A stretch of DNA of 52,105 bases from NCBI GenBank assembly GCA_028726625.1, contig JAQYPT010000034.1:1-52105 (forward strand). The letters are read 5' to 3'. The notes below the pieces were generated by a model that was given only the letters and a program-made list of their open reading frames with translations, was not told where the DNA came from and did no database searches. This DNA comes from Prevotellaceae bacterium (GTDB lineage: Bacteria; Bacteroidota; Bacteroidia; Bacteroidales; Bacteroidaceae). How positions within the stretch are numbered: position 1 is the first letter of the stretch; every line of letters begins with the position of its first letter. Below, piece after piece: positions 16,251-25,524 of this stretch. The translations under genes and the position numbers were made by a program.

Positions 16251-17519
16251 CTATCTCACTTTCAGTGTGATGATGGTCATGGTTGCCAGGATGATGGTGA
16301 TGATCCAAAAGCGAATGGTGATTTTCGACTCGTGTACGGCCGAATGAGGTTTTCTGATGAGGTATTTGCAGTCGGGATCCAGTTGCGAATCCTGCGTGCG
16401 GAAGTTGTCATGGATGGGTGTACGCTTGAAGATGCGTTGCTTTACCCCTTTGCGTTTGCCCATTTTATAGTAATACACTTGCAGGATAACGCTCACACTC
16501 TCCACGAAGAAGATGCCGCAAAGGATGGGCAGCAGCAGTTCTTTATGGATAATTACCGCACAAACGCCAATGATGCCGCCGATGGTTAGTGAACCTGTGT
16601 CGCCCATGAATACCTGTGCGGGGTAGGCGTTGTACCACAAGAAACCGATGAGGGCACCCACGAAGGCACACATGAACACCACCAGCTCTTGCGAACCCGG
16701 TATGTACATGATGTTGAGGTACGAGGCAAACTCGATGTGCGAACTGACATAGGCCAGGATGCCCAATGCCACGCCGATGATGGCCGAGTTGCCTGCGCAC
16801 ATGCCATCCATGCCATCGTTGAGGTTGGCACCATTCGAAACCGCCGTTACCACGATGATGGTCATCACGACAAACAATATCCAACCAGCCGCTGTCTTGT
16901 ATTTGCCACACCAACGCATCACGCCCGCGTAATCCAAGTTGTGTCCTTTGACGAACGGAATGGTGGTTTTGAGCGACTTGCGTGCATCAGTTCGGTGCTT
17001 GATAACCATCTCATGTCCTTGCTGCTCGATGGCTAAATTTTCGTTGATCTTGACATCTGGCGACGACCACAGTACCAGTCCGACAATCAATCCGATGCCC
17101 ACCTGTCCCACAATTTTGTACTTTCCTTTCAGTCCTTCTTTGTTTTTGCGGAATATCTTGATGTAATCGTCCATGCCACCGAGGAACCCCAGCCAAAGAG
17201 TTGTCACGACCATGAGGATGAGGTAGATGTTTCTGAGTCGGCCCAGTAGCAGCACGGGGATGACAATGGCGGCAATGATGATGACACCACCCATGGAAGG
17301 AACGCCAATTTTGTTGACGCCAAAGGGGTCGATGGAGGCATCGCGCTGCGTCTCGGTGATTTGCTTTTTGCGCAGGTACTTGATGAATCGCTCACCAAAC
17401 CAGGCCGAGATGACCAGCGAGAAGATGAGGGCAAGCAAGGCTCTGAAGGAGATGTAGCCCCATACGTGAGCCCCCGAGATGCCGTATTGCTCCAAGAATC
17501 TGAAAAGATAGTATAACAT
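16251..17519 (-). CDS. mraY: Phospho-N-acetylmuramoyl-pentapeptide transferase
   Basis: MraY makes lipid I by transferring phospho-MurNAc-pentapeptide to undecaprenyl phosphate. The 422-residue membrane protein has the catalytic aspartate pair in GGMDDYIKI (Asp117-Asp118), the block SNGANLNDGMDGM (228-240) and FMGDTGSLTIGG (304-315). About 50 extra residues (roughly 150-205) sit between membrane segments, which accounts for the length above E. coli MraY (360). The segment equivalent to the E. coli HHH motif reads TPIHDNF, leaving only His370. Ten or so hydrophobic segments are visible. Confidence 0.95.
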   Translation of the reverse strand: MLYYLFRFLEQYGISGAHVWGYISFRALLALIFSLVISAWFGERFIKYLRKKQITETQRDASIDPFGVNKIGVPSMGGVIIIAAIVIPVLLLGRLRNIYLILMVVTTLWLGFLGGMDDYIKIFRKNKEGLKGKYKIVGQVGIGLIVGLVLWSSPDVKINENLAIEQQGHEMVIKHRTDARKSLKTTIPFVKGHNLDYAGVMRWCGKYKTAAGWILFVVMTIIVVTAVSNGANLNDGMDGMCAGNSAIIGVALGILAYVSSHIEFASYLNIMYIPGSQELVVFMCAFVGALIGFLWYNAYPAQVFMGDTGSLTIGGIIGVCAVIIHKELLLPILCGIFFVESVSVILQVYYYKMGKRKGVKQRIFKRTPIHDNFRTQDSQLDPDCKYLIRKPHSAVHESKITIRFWIITIILATMTIITLKVR

Positions 17520-17555
17520 GCTGTGTGCTGTTTATTATGTTGTTCAATGACGATG

Positions 17556-19004
17556 TTACTGGGCAAAAATGTCGCGCAGCACTTCCTTATCGTCAAAATG
17601 ATGTTTCACGCCCTTGATTTCCTGATACGTTTCGTGTCCTTTGCCTGCAACAAGAATCACGTCTTGCTTCTGTGCCAGCATGCAGGCCGTGCGGATGGCC
17701 TCCTTACGGTCAGCGATGGTCAGTACCTTTTTCTGGTCTTGCGCATCCAAACCCGCTAACATGTCGTTGATGATGTCTTGTGGATCTTCAAAACGAGGGT
17801 TGTCACTGGTGATGATAACCTTGTCACTGAGCTGCACAGCCTGCTTCGCCATGAGTGGACGTTTGCCCTTGTCACGGTTGCCTCCGGCACCACAAACGGT
17901 GATGATATGCCCCTTGCCGTCGACTTCGTGTATGGCCAAGAGCACGTTTTTCAATGCGTCGGGCGTATGAGCGTAGTCTACGATGGCCGTAAACCCTTCG
18001 GGCGACTGCAACGTGTCCATGCGCCCGTTGACGGTGTGCAGGGTGCTCATGGCGATGAGTGTCTCTTCGCGTTGCTTGCCCAACATGCGTGCGGCACCGT
18101 AAACGGCCAGTAGGTTGCTGACATTGAACTTGCCCGTGAACTGCACGCCAACCTCCTGACCGTCAATCTCCAGGTACATTCCCTGAAAATGGCATTCGAT
18201 GATGCGCGCTTTGAAGTCGGCCATCGACTGGATGGAGTAGGTCTTGACGTTGGCTTTGGTGTTCTGCACCATCACCATGCCGTTCTTGTCGTCAGCGTTG
18301 GTGATGGCAAAAGCCGACTTGGGTAGGCCGTCAAAGAATGATTTCTTGGCGTTGCGGTAGTTCTCGAAGGTTTTGTGATAATCCAAGTGGTCGCGTGTAA
18401 GGTTGGTGAAGATGCCTCCCGTGAAGGTAAGTCCGCCGATTCGCTTCTGTGCAATGGCGTGTGACGAACACTCCATGAATACATATTCGCAGCCGGCAGC
18501 CAGCATTTTGGCTAACAATTCGTTGAGTTCAATAGGATCGGGGGTGGTGTGGTCGGCAGGAATCTCCTGCTCTTCGATAAAATTGCAGACCGTAGAAAGC
18601 AGTCCACACTTGTGACCTAACTTTCTGAATAGATTATATAATAAGGTGGCAACGGTGGTCTTTCCGTTGGTACCTGTGACACCTACCAGCTTGAGGTGTT
18701 TGGAAGGATCGCCAAAAAAGCGGGTAGCAACTTTCCCTACTTCATCTTCTGTCGATTTCACCACCGCGTAGGTGACGTTTGGTTGTGGCTGTTGTGGCGC
18801 TGCTTCACATAAGATAGCGGCGGCTCCCAGCTCTATCGCTTTAGGTATGTATTGATGACCGTCTACCTGAGTGCCCTTGATGGCTACGAACAGGTTGCCC
18901 TCTTTTACTTTGCGGGAGTCGATTTCCACGCCTGTGATGTTGACATTGGCTTCGCCGATGATGGCAGATGTCTTGATGCCTTGAATCAATTCACTGAATG
19001 TCAT
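17556..19004 (-). CDS. murE: UDP-MurNAc-tripeptide synthetase (meso-diaminopimelate adding)
   Basis: MurE adds the third stem residue. The 482-residue protein has the ATP loop [14 protein letters not shown] (108-121), the carbamylated-lysine region further on, and DNPR at 401-404. DNPR is the known signature of meso-diaminopimelate-specific enzymes rather than lysine-adding ones. The cell wall is therefore predicted to be A1-gamma type. It lies 43 bases after ftsI and 36 before mraY. Confidence 0.95.
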   Translation of the reverse strand: MTFSELIQGIKTSAIIGEANVNITGVEIDSRKVKEGNLFVAIKGTQVDGHQYIPKAIELGAAAILCEAAPQQPQPNVTYAVVKSTEDEVGKVATRFFGDPSKHLKLVGVTGTNGKTTVATLLYNLFRKLGHKCGLLSTVCNFIEEQEIPADHTTPDPIELNELLAKMLAAGCEYVFMECSSHAIAQKRIGGLTFTGGIFTNLTRDHLDYHKTFENYRNAKKSFFDGLPKSAFAITNADDKNGMVMVQNTKANVKTYSIQSMADFKARIIECHFQGMYLEIDGQEVGVQFTGKFNVSNLLAVYGAARMLGKQREETLIAMSTLHTVNGRMDTLQSPEGFTAIVDYAHTPDALKNVLLAIHEVDGKGHIITVCGAGGNRDKGKRPLMAKQAVQLSDKVIITSDNPRFEDPQDIINDMLAGLDAQDQKKVLTIADRKEAIRTACMLAQKQDVILVAGKGHETYQEIKGVKHHFDDKEVLRDIFAQ

Positions 19005-19047
19005 ATAGGTAATTTCTTATAAATGTTACTGTAGTTTATTGCCAAAT

Positions 19048-21204
19048 CTATTGCAATGTCAGGTGACATACATCGCCTTTCTTGATGCTATGGCCTGGTT
19101 CCAGACTCTGACTGGTTACCTTTCCACGTCCGTCTAGCTTGACTTTTACGCCTCTGCTCTCCAAGATGTAGACGGCATCACGTGCACCCATTCCCTCAAC
19201 GTTGGGGATGAACTTGTGCCCATGCACCTTTACTTTCCTGAGTTTTACAACCGTATTGTTCTGTATTTCAGCTGAACCCCAGATAGGATTGCCCTTGGTG
19301 TATGAGCCTGACCAATCTTGATTGGCATTAATTCCCAAATGGCTCAGTACATAGTTGGCTGCGAGGACATTGCCATTTTTTACATCTGGCAACAAAATCG
19401 ATGTGGAATCTTTGGCGTCTTTTACGTCAAGTTTGAGGTCTTGAGCCATAATTCCCTCTGAAATGTGATGAAACACAACACCACTCATACCACCCCCTGA
19501 TGCGGGAAGTCCCGACTTCTGGATGCAAACGATGCAGCTGTAGCGAGGCTTGTCGGCGGGGAAATAGCCAGCAAAACTCAGCAAGTAGTTGGTTCGTCCT
19601 ACCTTATATCCACCCGAACCCTGTGAGATTTGTGCCGTACCAGTTTTGCCGGCCACCTTGAAGGATGGTGATCCGGCCTTCTTGCCCAGTCCTTGGCTGA
19701 CCACATGTTCAAGAATGGTTTGAATTTCGCCTAGCGTTTTGGGCTTGCATATCTGTGAACGGAGTACTTTGGGCGGGAACTCTATTAGCACTTCTCCATT
19801 TTTTACCACCTTTTTTACAAAGCGCGGTTGCATCATCTTGCCGTTGTTGGCGATGGCATTGTAAAACGTGATCATGGAAATGGGTGGAATTTGCGTTTCG
19901 TATCCGATGCTCATCCAGGGCAAAGCAGTCTTGCTCCAGTTGAGCCATTGGCCTCGTTTGTTTTTCTTGGGCAGACGGATGACGGCAGGAGATGAACCAA
20001 CTAACGGGATGTTAAGGTTGTCCGCCAAGCCTGTTCGATAGATTCCCCGCACGAATTTCTCGGGATAATCTTTATAGTTGTCATCGATAATGCGACTAAC
20101 ACCGATGTTGGAACTGTATAAAAGAGTCTGTGGAAGCGTTAACAAACCATAGCCGCCCCTACGCCAGTTGTGGTCTTTCATGTGTCTGCCATACATCGGC
20201 CAAACGCCACCAGCAGTCTCTACTCTGGCCGTGGTGTCCACAACGCCGTCATCAAGTGCTGTCATAATCGATGCAACTTTAAACACAGATCCAGGTTCCA
20301 GCAGGTCGCTGACGGCATGATTCTTTACTTCTCGGTATTCACCATCAAAGCATTTCTCCATGTTGACGATGGCCTTGATGTCGCCAGTAGCCACCTCCAT
20401 GACCAGCGCCACGCCAACATTTCCGTTGATTTTCTTCAACTCGTCGATGACAGCTCTTTCAGCAAGGTCTTGCATGCCAACGTCAATGGTTGTGACAATG
20501 TCTGCTCCATCGACAGGAGGTGTGTCCATGATGTCAAGAAACTTATTAAGCACCTTGCGACGATGCACGATGCCATTCTTCCCACGGAGAATGGAGTCGT
20601 AGGACAACTCAAGTCCAAACCGCGCCGTGTCTTTAGCTCCATACATGGCACCCACGGTTCTACCAGCCAGTGAACCATAGGGGCGTTGTCGCGCATTGAA
20701 TTCTTCGTAGTGGAAACCACTGGAATATTTAGAAAGATTGAACAACGGCAACGCTTTCACATCTGTGAAAGTATTGTAGTCGATGCGCTTTTTCCAGATA
20801 GGCCAGTGGCGGCTTTGTTTCTTTCTTCCCTCTTCCAATTCGGCTCTAAATGCGCTGGCAGGCTTTTCTGGAAAGATGGTTGCCAGACCTTGACAGATAG
20901 AGTCAATCTTCTCATCCCATAGCGTGTCTGTTTTTGACTCATGCAAGGTTTTGAAGTCCATGTACACCTTGAACTCGGGTAATGAACTTGCCATGAGTTC
21001 ACCATTGCTGCTAAGAATGTTGCCTCGCATAGGTTTGATGTCTACGCTATCACGCTTTACGCGATTAGCCACTTTGGTCCAATAATCGCGCTTGGCTGTC
21101 ATGATGTAGATTGTTTTACCAACCACGGCAAGTGCTATCAGTGTCATCATGATGGCGATGGCACTGTAGCGAGGCATTATCTTTTTATAATCAAACTTAT
21201 TCAT
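19048..21204 (-). CDS. ftsI: Septal transpeptidase FtsI (class B PBP) with PASTA domain
   Basis: FtsI cross-links septal peptidoglycan as partner of FtsW. The 718-residue protein has a short cytoplasmic tail, one membrane anchor (about residues 14-34), a PBP dimer-type domain, then the transpeptidase domain. Active-site motifs are SVFK (Ser306 nucleophile), SSN (363-365) and KTGT (519-522). The last 60 or so residues, from VEGMGARDAVYILESRG to GHSIKKGDVCHLTL, form a PASTA domain, as in the sporulation/Gram-positive-type class B PBPs. Its start overlaps the ftsL stop by four bases. Confidence 0.93.
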   Translation of the reverse strand: MNKFDYKKIMPRYSAIAIMMTLIALAVVGKTIYIMTAKRDYWTKVANRVKRDSVDIKPMRGNILSSNGELMASSLPEFKVYMDFKTLHESKTDTLWDEKIDSICQGLATIFPEKPASAFRAELEEGRKKQSRHWPIWKKRIDYNTFTDVKALPLFNLSKYSSGFHYEEFNARQRPYGSLAGRTVGAMYGAKDTARFGLELSYDSILRGKNGIVHRRKVLNKFLDIMDTPPVDGADIVTTIDVGMQDLAERAVIDELKKINGNVGVALVMEVATGDIKAIVNMEKCFDGEYREVKNHAVSDLLEPGSVFKVASIMTALDDGVVDTTARVETAGGVWPMYGRHMKDHNWRRGGYGLLTLPQTLLYSSNIGVSRIIDDNYKDYPEKFVRGIYRTGLADNLNIPLVGSSPAVIRLPKKNKRGQWLNWSKTALPWMSIGYETQIPPISMITFYNAIANNGKMMQPRFVKKVVKNGEVLIEFPPKVLRSQICKPKTLGEIQTILEHVVSQGLGKKAGSPSFKVAGKTGTAQISQGSGGYKVGRTNYLLSFAGYFPADKPRYSCIVCIQKSGLPASGGGMSGVVFHHISEGIMAQDLKLDVKDAKDSTSILLPDVKNGNVLAANYVLSHLGINANQDWSGSYTKGNPIWGSAEIQNNTVVKLRKVKVHGHKFIPNVEGMGARDAVYILESRGVKVKLDGRGKVTSQSLEPGHSIKKGDVCHLTLQ

Positions 21205-21689
21205 TCTGCAGGAACGGTGATGATGTAAGGTGGTTGGTTTGCTATTTTGAGGATGCTGTCCTTATTGTTCTTCAACATTTCGAGCACGTTGCTCTCTCTG
21301 CTCTTTTCCGTCAGTTGGCTACTGGTAGACAATGCTTTGTATCTAGCATCTTGCAACTCTTTCTGTAACTGGTCAATTTTAATGAGGTTTTGCTGCACAC
21401 TGTATCGGTTTGAAATGTAGATGATAATGAAAAAGGTGATGAGCAGTACGACCCAGATTTGTTTGCGGATGGTGGAAGTGGTCAAGATGTCACCGCCAAG
21501 AATCTTCTTCAATGTGAAATTCTTGGACAGTGGAGCCTCTCCTTCTCTGGCTTGCTCTAGGATTGCTTCCTTGAGTGTAGGACCCTCATCTGCAACTTCC
21601 TTTTGGTTGGTCGCAGATTCTTCCGGTTGTTTTCCTTCTGAAACCGACAAGATGGGTTTTGATTCTTTGTCAATATCTTCTTTTTTCAT
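21201..21689 (-). CDS. ftsL: FtsL-like division protein
   Basis: This 162-residue protein has a polar N-terminal region of about 70 residues, a single hydrophobic segment (IWVVLLITFFIIIYISNRY) and a C-terminal coiled-coil-like part with heptad-compatible Leu/Ile spacing (IKIDQLQKELQDARYKAL). That topology, the overlap with both rsmH and ftsI, and the position between them identify it as the FtsL counterpart, which bridges FtsQ to FtsW/FtsI. Sequence alone would not prove it. The cytoplasmic N-terminal tail is longer than in E. coli FtsL. Confidence 0.82.
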   Translation of the reverse strand: MKKEDIDKESKPILSVSEGKQPEESATNQKEVADEGPTLKEAILEQAREGEAPLSKNFTLKKILGGDILTTSTIRKQIWVVLLITFFIIIYISNRYSVQQNLIKIDQLQKELQDARYKALSTSSQLTEKSRESNVLEMLKNNKDSILKIANQPPYIITVPAE

Positions 21690-22627
21690 TACTTCTTTTC
21701 AGCGATTCTTAACTTCGCACTTCTGCTTCTTGGGTTTCGTTGCTGCTCATCCTCTGCTGGCACAATCACTTTTTTGTTGATCAGTGTGAATGGAGTTGTT
21801 ATCTTTCCGAAGAAATCTTGCGTCATTTTTCCCTCCACATTGCCTGTCTTCATTATGTTTTTGACAATTCGATCTTCCAGAGAATGGTAGGTAATGACAG
21901 ACAATCTGCCTCCAGGTTTGAGCAGTTGCATGGCACCTTCAAGCATTTCTTTTAGGGATTCCATCTCGTGATTCACCTCGATGCGCAGGGCTTGGAATAG
22001 CTTAGCCATGTCTTTCTTTTCTCGTTCTCTCTTGAACAGGGGTGCTGTGGCTTGAATGAAGTCCTGTGTGGTCACAATCATCTTCTCGGTTCGCGCTTTC
22101 ACCAGGAGCGAGGCGATGCGTCGAGCGTTTCTCAATTCTCCATAGAGGTAGAACACATCGGCAAGGCGTTCTTCGCTGTATGTGTTCACGATGTCGGCAG
22201 CCGTGATGCTCGCCGTTTTGTTCATGCGCATGTCGAGGGGTGCGTCGAAGCGGAAAGAGAACCCCCGACTTTCGTCATCAAAATGATGACTGGACACGCC
22301 TAAGTCGGCTAATAGTCCGTCAATCTGCTCTATTTCGTAGTATCGCATCCAGTTCTTGAGGTGTCTGAAGTTTGAGCGTACAAACGTAAAGTTGTCTTGT
22401 TGCAGCAGTTCATTGCCCCTTTGATGGACGTTTTTCTCTGCATCCAGATCCTGATCGAAGCTGAACAAGTGGCCATTTTCCCCCAGTTGGCGCAGAATCT
22501 GCATGGAGTGGCCGCCGCCTCCGAAGGTTACATCCACGTAAATCCCATCGGGTTGGATGTTCAATCCCTCAACGCTCTCTTGTAAGAGAACCGGCACATG
22601 GTATGTTTCTGCTGTCTTGATACTCAT
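21689..22627 (-). CDS. rsmH: 16S rRNA (cytosine1402-N4)-methyltransferase
   Basis: RsmH (MraW) methylates N4 of C1402 in the decoding centre of 16S rRNA. The 312-residue protein shows the SAM-binding GIYVDVTFGGGGHSMQIL near the N-terminus, followed by LLADLGVSSHHFDDESRGFSF and the terminal blocks RIEVNHEMESL and ITYHSLEDRIVK, all characteristic. Length is typical. It starts two bases after mraZ and overlaps ftsL by one base, the usual opening of dcw clusters. Confidence 0.96.
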   Translation of the reverse strand: MSIKTAETYHVPVLLQESVEGLNIQPDGIYVDVTFGGGGHSMQILRQLGENGHLFSFDQDLDAEKNVHQRGNELLQQDNFTFVRSNFRHLKNWMRYYEIEQIDGLLADLGVSSHHFDDESRGFSFRFDAPLDMRMNKTASITAADIVNTYSEERLADVFYLYGELRNARRIASLLVKARTEKMIVTTQDFIQATAPLFKREREKKDMAKLFQALRIEVNHEMESLKEMLEGAMQLLKPGGRLSVITYHSLEDRIVKNIMKTGNVEGKMTQDFFGKITTPFTLINKKVIVPAEDEQQRNPRSRSAKLRIAEKK

Positions 22628-22629
22628 TT

Positions 22630-23100
22630 TTATTCAGTCTCTTTGGCTGGCTCCGAGCCTTTGCTCATGATTTCTTGCAGGGCCTTGCCGAATTCCTCTG
22701 GTTGCATGAAAGGACTCTCTGTCAAGTCGTTGCTCCACATCTCTATGGTGTCGTCCATGCCAATGAATTTCACGGTCTGTTCGATGTTCGCCATCTTCAG
22801 ATAGCGCTTTGGTATCAATAAACGCCCGTTGGCATCGAGTGACAATAGTTCAACGTCGGAAACAAACTGACGGAAGATGAGCTGTTCTTGTGCATTCCAG
22901 CGTGAAAGACGTTTTCTCAAGGTGTCTAACTGAGTGTTCCACACGGATTCAGGATAGAGGGTCAGGCACGATTGGAACACATCTTTCCGCAGAACGAGAC
23001 TCTCTTCGCCTGCTCCTTGCAGTATCTTTCTGAACGTTGCCGGCAAGAACACTCTGCCCTTGGCGTCAACCTTTGCTTCTATATTTCCAAAAAATCGCAT
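22630..23100 (-). CDS. mraZ: Transcriptional regulator MraZ
   Basis: MraZ is a DNA-binding regulator that usually represses its own dcw operon. The 156-residue protein has two SpoVT-AbrB-like halves: FFGNIEAKVDAKGRVFLPATFRK at the start and VELLSLDANGRLLIPKRYLK in the middle, each with the DxxGR signature. The start codon follows an AGAGG Shine-Dalgarno-like element, which is uncommon in this genome segment. Two TGGGG repeats in its promoter match the known binding site type. First gene of the cluster. Confidence 0.95.
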   Translation of the reverse strand: MRFFGNIEAKVDAKGRVFLPATFRKILQGAGEESLVLRKDVFQSCLTLYPESVWNTQLDTLRKRLSRWNAQEQLIFRQFVSDVELLSLDANGRLLIPKRYLKMANIEQTVKFIGMDDTIEMWSNDLTESPFMQPEEFGKALQEIMSKGSEPAKETE

Positions 23101-23135
23101 GTGTACCTCTTTATATACAAATCAATATTTGTTGT

Positions 23136-23143
23136 CAAAGATA
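23136..23143 (-). promoter_or_regulatory. -7 box of the dcw cluster (mraZ promoter)
   Basis: TATCTTTG on the minus strand lies 35 bases upstream of the mraZ ATG. The -33 position is taken by the G-rich MraZ-type repeats rather than by TTTG. Confidence 0.75.
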
Positions 23144-23152
23144 CATATTTTT

Positions 23153-23167
23153 CCCCACATTTCCCCA
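23153..23167 (-). promoter_or_regulatory. MraZ box (TGGGG direct repeats)
   Basis: On the minus strand TGGGG (23163-23167), five bases and TGGGG (23153-23157) form direct repeats with 10-bp phasing. This matches the TGGGN-N5-TGGGN operator described for MraZ in E. coli and Mycoplasma. It lies nine bases upstream of the -7 box, so bound MraZ would block RNA polymerase. Confidence 0.82.
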
Positions 23168-23394
23168 CTTTCATCCTTAAAATGATAATAAAATCGTATT
23201 TTTAGTTTATTTAACGTATTTTGCGTCCCTCGACTTCTCGATTCGATGGTCTGATTTCTCGCAGGTCATCCTACCTGAAAGGGTATCTGTAACTTCATGG
23301 AAACATCTGTTTCTTCGTGTGACAACGGGATAACAGATGAGATAATTTTTCAACATTTTTACATAAAAAAGCGGCATATTACAAAAAGTTATGT
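23168..23394. other. Divergent intergenic stretch between mraZ and the acyltransferase gene
   Basis: Apart from the promoter elements at its two ends I see no gene, RNA or repeat in this stretch. The part next to the acyltransferase gene is A/T-rich. Confidence 0.45.
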
Positions 23395-23402
23395 TATTTT
23401 TG
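23395..23402 (+). promoter_or_regulatory. -7 box of the plsC-like acyltransferase gene
   Basis: TATTTTTG lies 22 bases before the ATG at 23425. No clear TTTG is present at the expected upstream distance. Confidence 0.6.
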
Positions 23403-23424
23403 CAAAGAAAGTTTTTTGACCTAA

Positions 23425-24273
23425 ATGAATGACGAAACAAAGAAAACCATAGACATCGATGACATCTTGCGCAGTAAACTAGGCGACAAGGCTAAATATG
23501 TTCCACATTTTGCAACCCGTTGGCTCAAGAAGATTACCCATCAAGATGAAGTGAATCAATTTCTTTGGGAAAGCAAAGACTTGACAGGAGTTGATTGGCT
23601 TGAAGCGTGTGTCCAATATCTGGATGTCTCCTTGGAGGTCAAAGGTAGGGAAAATCTGCCAAATCAACAAGACGGTCGACTATACATCTTCGCATCAAAT
23701 CATCCGCTAGGTGGTGCTGACGGGGTCGCTTTGGGCGCTATTATCGGCCGACATTATGGTGGCCGCATCAAATACCTGTTGAATGATTTGTTGATGAACC
23801 TGCCGGGACTGCGCCCTTTAGGTATCGGCATCAACAAAACTGGTAAGCAAAGTCGCAATTTCCCCGCAATGGTGGATGCGGCCTTCCAAAGTGACAACCA
23901 CATCATCATGTTCCCAGCCGGCCTTTGTTCACGTAAAATCAATGGTCAAATTCGTGACATTCCCTGGAAGAAAACCTTCATTACCAAGAGTGTTGAATAT
24001 CAGAGAGACGTGGTGCCTATTCATTTTGAGGGGCGAAACTCAGACCGGTTTTATCGTATCGCCAATATCTGTAAGGCCCTGAAATTGAAGTTTAATGTAG
24101 CAATGCTGTTCTTAGTGGATGAAATGTATCGCAACAGACACAAGCCATTCCGCGTTATGATAGGCAAACCGATACCTTGGCAGACCTTTGACAAGCGTAA
24201 GAATGCGCAGCAATGGGCGCAGTATGTACAAAATAAAGTATACCAACTGCAACCAACACAAACAGCAGAATAG
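23425..24273 (+). CDS. PlsC-like acyltransferase, probable glycine-lipid O-acyltransferase (GlsA-like)
   Basis: This 282-residue protein carries the lysophospholipid-acyltransferase core: SNHPLGGADG (residues 91-100, catalytic His93), then GINKTGKQSRNFP and the FPAGLCSRK block (substrate binding), and VPIHFEGRNSD. The gene lies 97 bases before a GNAT-type acyltransferase. In Bacteroides this pair (glsA, glsB) makes glycine lipids: GlsB N-acylates glycine and GlsA adds the second, O-linked chain. Pairing and motifs support that role; ornithine-lipid synthesis (OlsA) is the close alternative. Membrane-associated but without an evident membrane segment. Confidence 0.82.
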   Translation: MNDETKKTIDIDDILRSKLGDKAKYVPHFATRWLKKITHQDEVNQFLWESKDLTGVDWLEACVQYLDVSLEVKGRENLPNQQDGRLYIFASNHPLGGADGVALGAIIGRHYGGRIKYLLNDLLMNLPGLRPLGIGINKTGKQSRNFPAMVDAAFQSDNHIIMFPAGLCSRKINGQIRDIPWKKTFITKSVEYQRDVVPIHFEGRNSDRFYRIANICKALKLKFNVAMLFLVDEMYRNRHKPFRVMIGKPIPWQTFDKRKNAQQWAQYVQNKVYQLQPTQTAE

Positions 24274-24370
24274 AGATAACTGAAATATCAATCAAGCGTT
24301 GAGAGATCTTATTTGAGAGAATCCCATACTCGCAATGAATGGTCCTTCTTCGTCAATCCTCTAAGAAACC

Positions 24371-25372
24371 ATGCAAGAAGAGATTATCCAGCCCATCGAT
24401 AGGGAGCTGTTGAAAGCTGAATTGACGCCTGAGAAGCGGCTCCGGATGACGAACAAAAGCCACAACAAAATTTTCGTGGTCACAGCCCATGACTCACCCA
24501 ACGTGATGAAGGAGATTGGACGATTGCGCGAAATAGCCTTCCGTACCGCTGGCGGAGGCACCGGAAAGTCCATGGATATCGATGAATTCGACACTTGCGA
24601 CAACTGTTACAAACAGCTGATTGTGTGGAATCCCGAAGCGGATGAGATTATCGGAGGTTATCGGTATCAGTACGGTTCCAACTGGGAATTGGACGACAAT
24701 GGGCAGCCTAAGTTGGCCACCAGCCACCTTTTCCATTTCTCCGATAAGTTTCTTCAAGACTACATGCCCTATACCGTAGAGCTTGGAAGGTCTTTCGTAG
24801 CGCTGGAATATCAAAACGTGCGCCGCAATACCAAAAGCATCTTCGCCTTGGACAACCTGTGGGATGGCCTCGGAGCACTGACCGTTCTCAATCCTAATCT
24901 CAAGTATTTCTTCGGTAAGATGACGATGTACCCTTCTTATATCCGCAGGGGACGTGACATGATTTTGTATTTTTTGAAGAAACATTTTGACGATAAGGAT
25001 CATCTTATCGTGCCGAGAAATCCTTTGGAGTTACAGGAAGATCCCAAAGAATTGGAAAAGTTGTTCTCTGAAACGGATTTCAAGTCAGATTACAGAATCC
25101 TCAACAGAGAGATACGGCAATTGGGATACAACATCCCTCCCTTGGTTAATGCCTACATGGGGTTAAGTCCTACGATGAAACTGTTTGGCACAGCCATCAA
25201 CAATGGGTTCGGTGATGTGGAAGAAACGGGAATCCTGATTTCGGTAGACGAGATATTGGAGGACAAACGTGTGCGCCATATCGATAGTTTCATCAAGGAG
25301 CATCGCGAGTCGCTTGAAATCACTTCGGGCGTCAACAACATCATTTACAAGGAAAACAACAACAAGTCATAA
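24371..25372 (+). CDS. GNAT-type N-acyltransferase, probable glycine-lipid synthase (GlsB-like)
   Basis: This 333-residue protein resembles the OlsB/'hemolysin' acyl-ACP N-acyltransferases. Landmarks are RLREIAFRTAGGGTGKSMDIDEFD (about 55-78), EIIGGYRYQYG, and the cofactor-side segment VELGRSFVALEYQ, which is the conserved E-x-G-R-S-x-V block of this family. Next to the PlsC-like gene it would supply the first acylation of an amino acid (glycine by analogy with Bacteroides GlsB). Amino-acid choice cannot be read from the sequence. Probably co-transcribed with the preceding gene, since I see no promoter in the 97-base gap. Confidence 0.82.
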   Translation: MQEEIIQPIDRELLKAELTPEKRLRMTNKSHNKIFVVTAHDSPNVMKEIGRLREIAFRTAGGGTGKSMDIDEFDTCDNCYKQLIVWNPEADEIIGGYRYQYGSNWELDDNGQPKLATSHLFHFSDKFLQDYMPYTVELGRSFVALEYQNVRRNTKSIFALDNLWDGLGALTVLNPNLKYFFGKMTMYPSYIRRGRDMILYFLKKHFDDKDHLIVPRNPLELQEDPKELEKLFSETDFKSDYRILNREIRQLGYNIPPLVNAYMGLSPTMKLFGTAINNGFGDVEETGILISVDEILEDKRVRHIDSFIKEHRESLEITSGVNNIIYKENNNKS

Positions 25373-25524
25373 GCAGCCAAAAGTTACAATTAGTAGTGAC
25401 TGGCACGCGCATGCTTGTTCATCTGCACCATCTTCAATAGTCAGAATCTGCATGATTAAAACTGTAGGAGGTGGCGTATACATTTAGCTAATTCACTATT
25501 ATTAACTAACAAGAACCAACAGAC

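Noticed and set aside
16099..16308. His-rich 69-residue minus-strand ORF (MDHHHHPGNHDHHH)
   Set aside because: It starts inside mraY and runs through the 22-bp array in a period not divisible by three; it is a chance frame.
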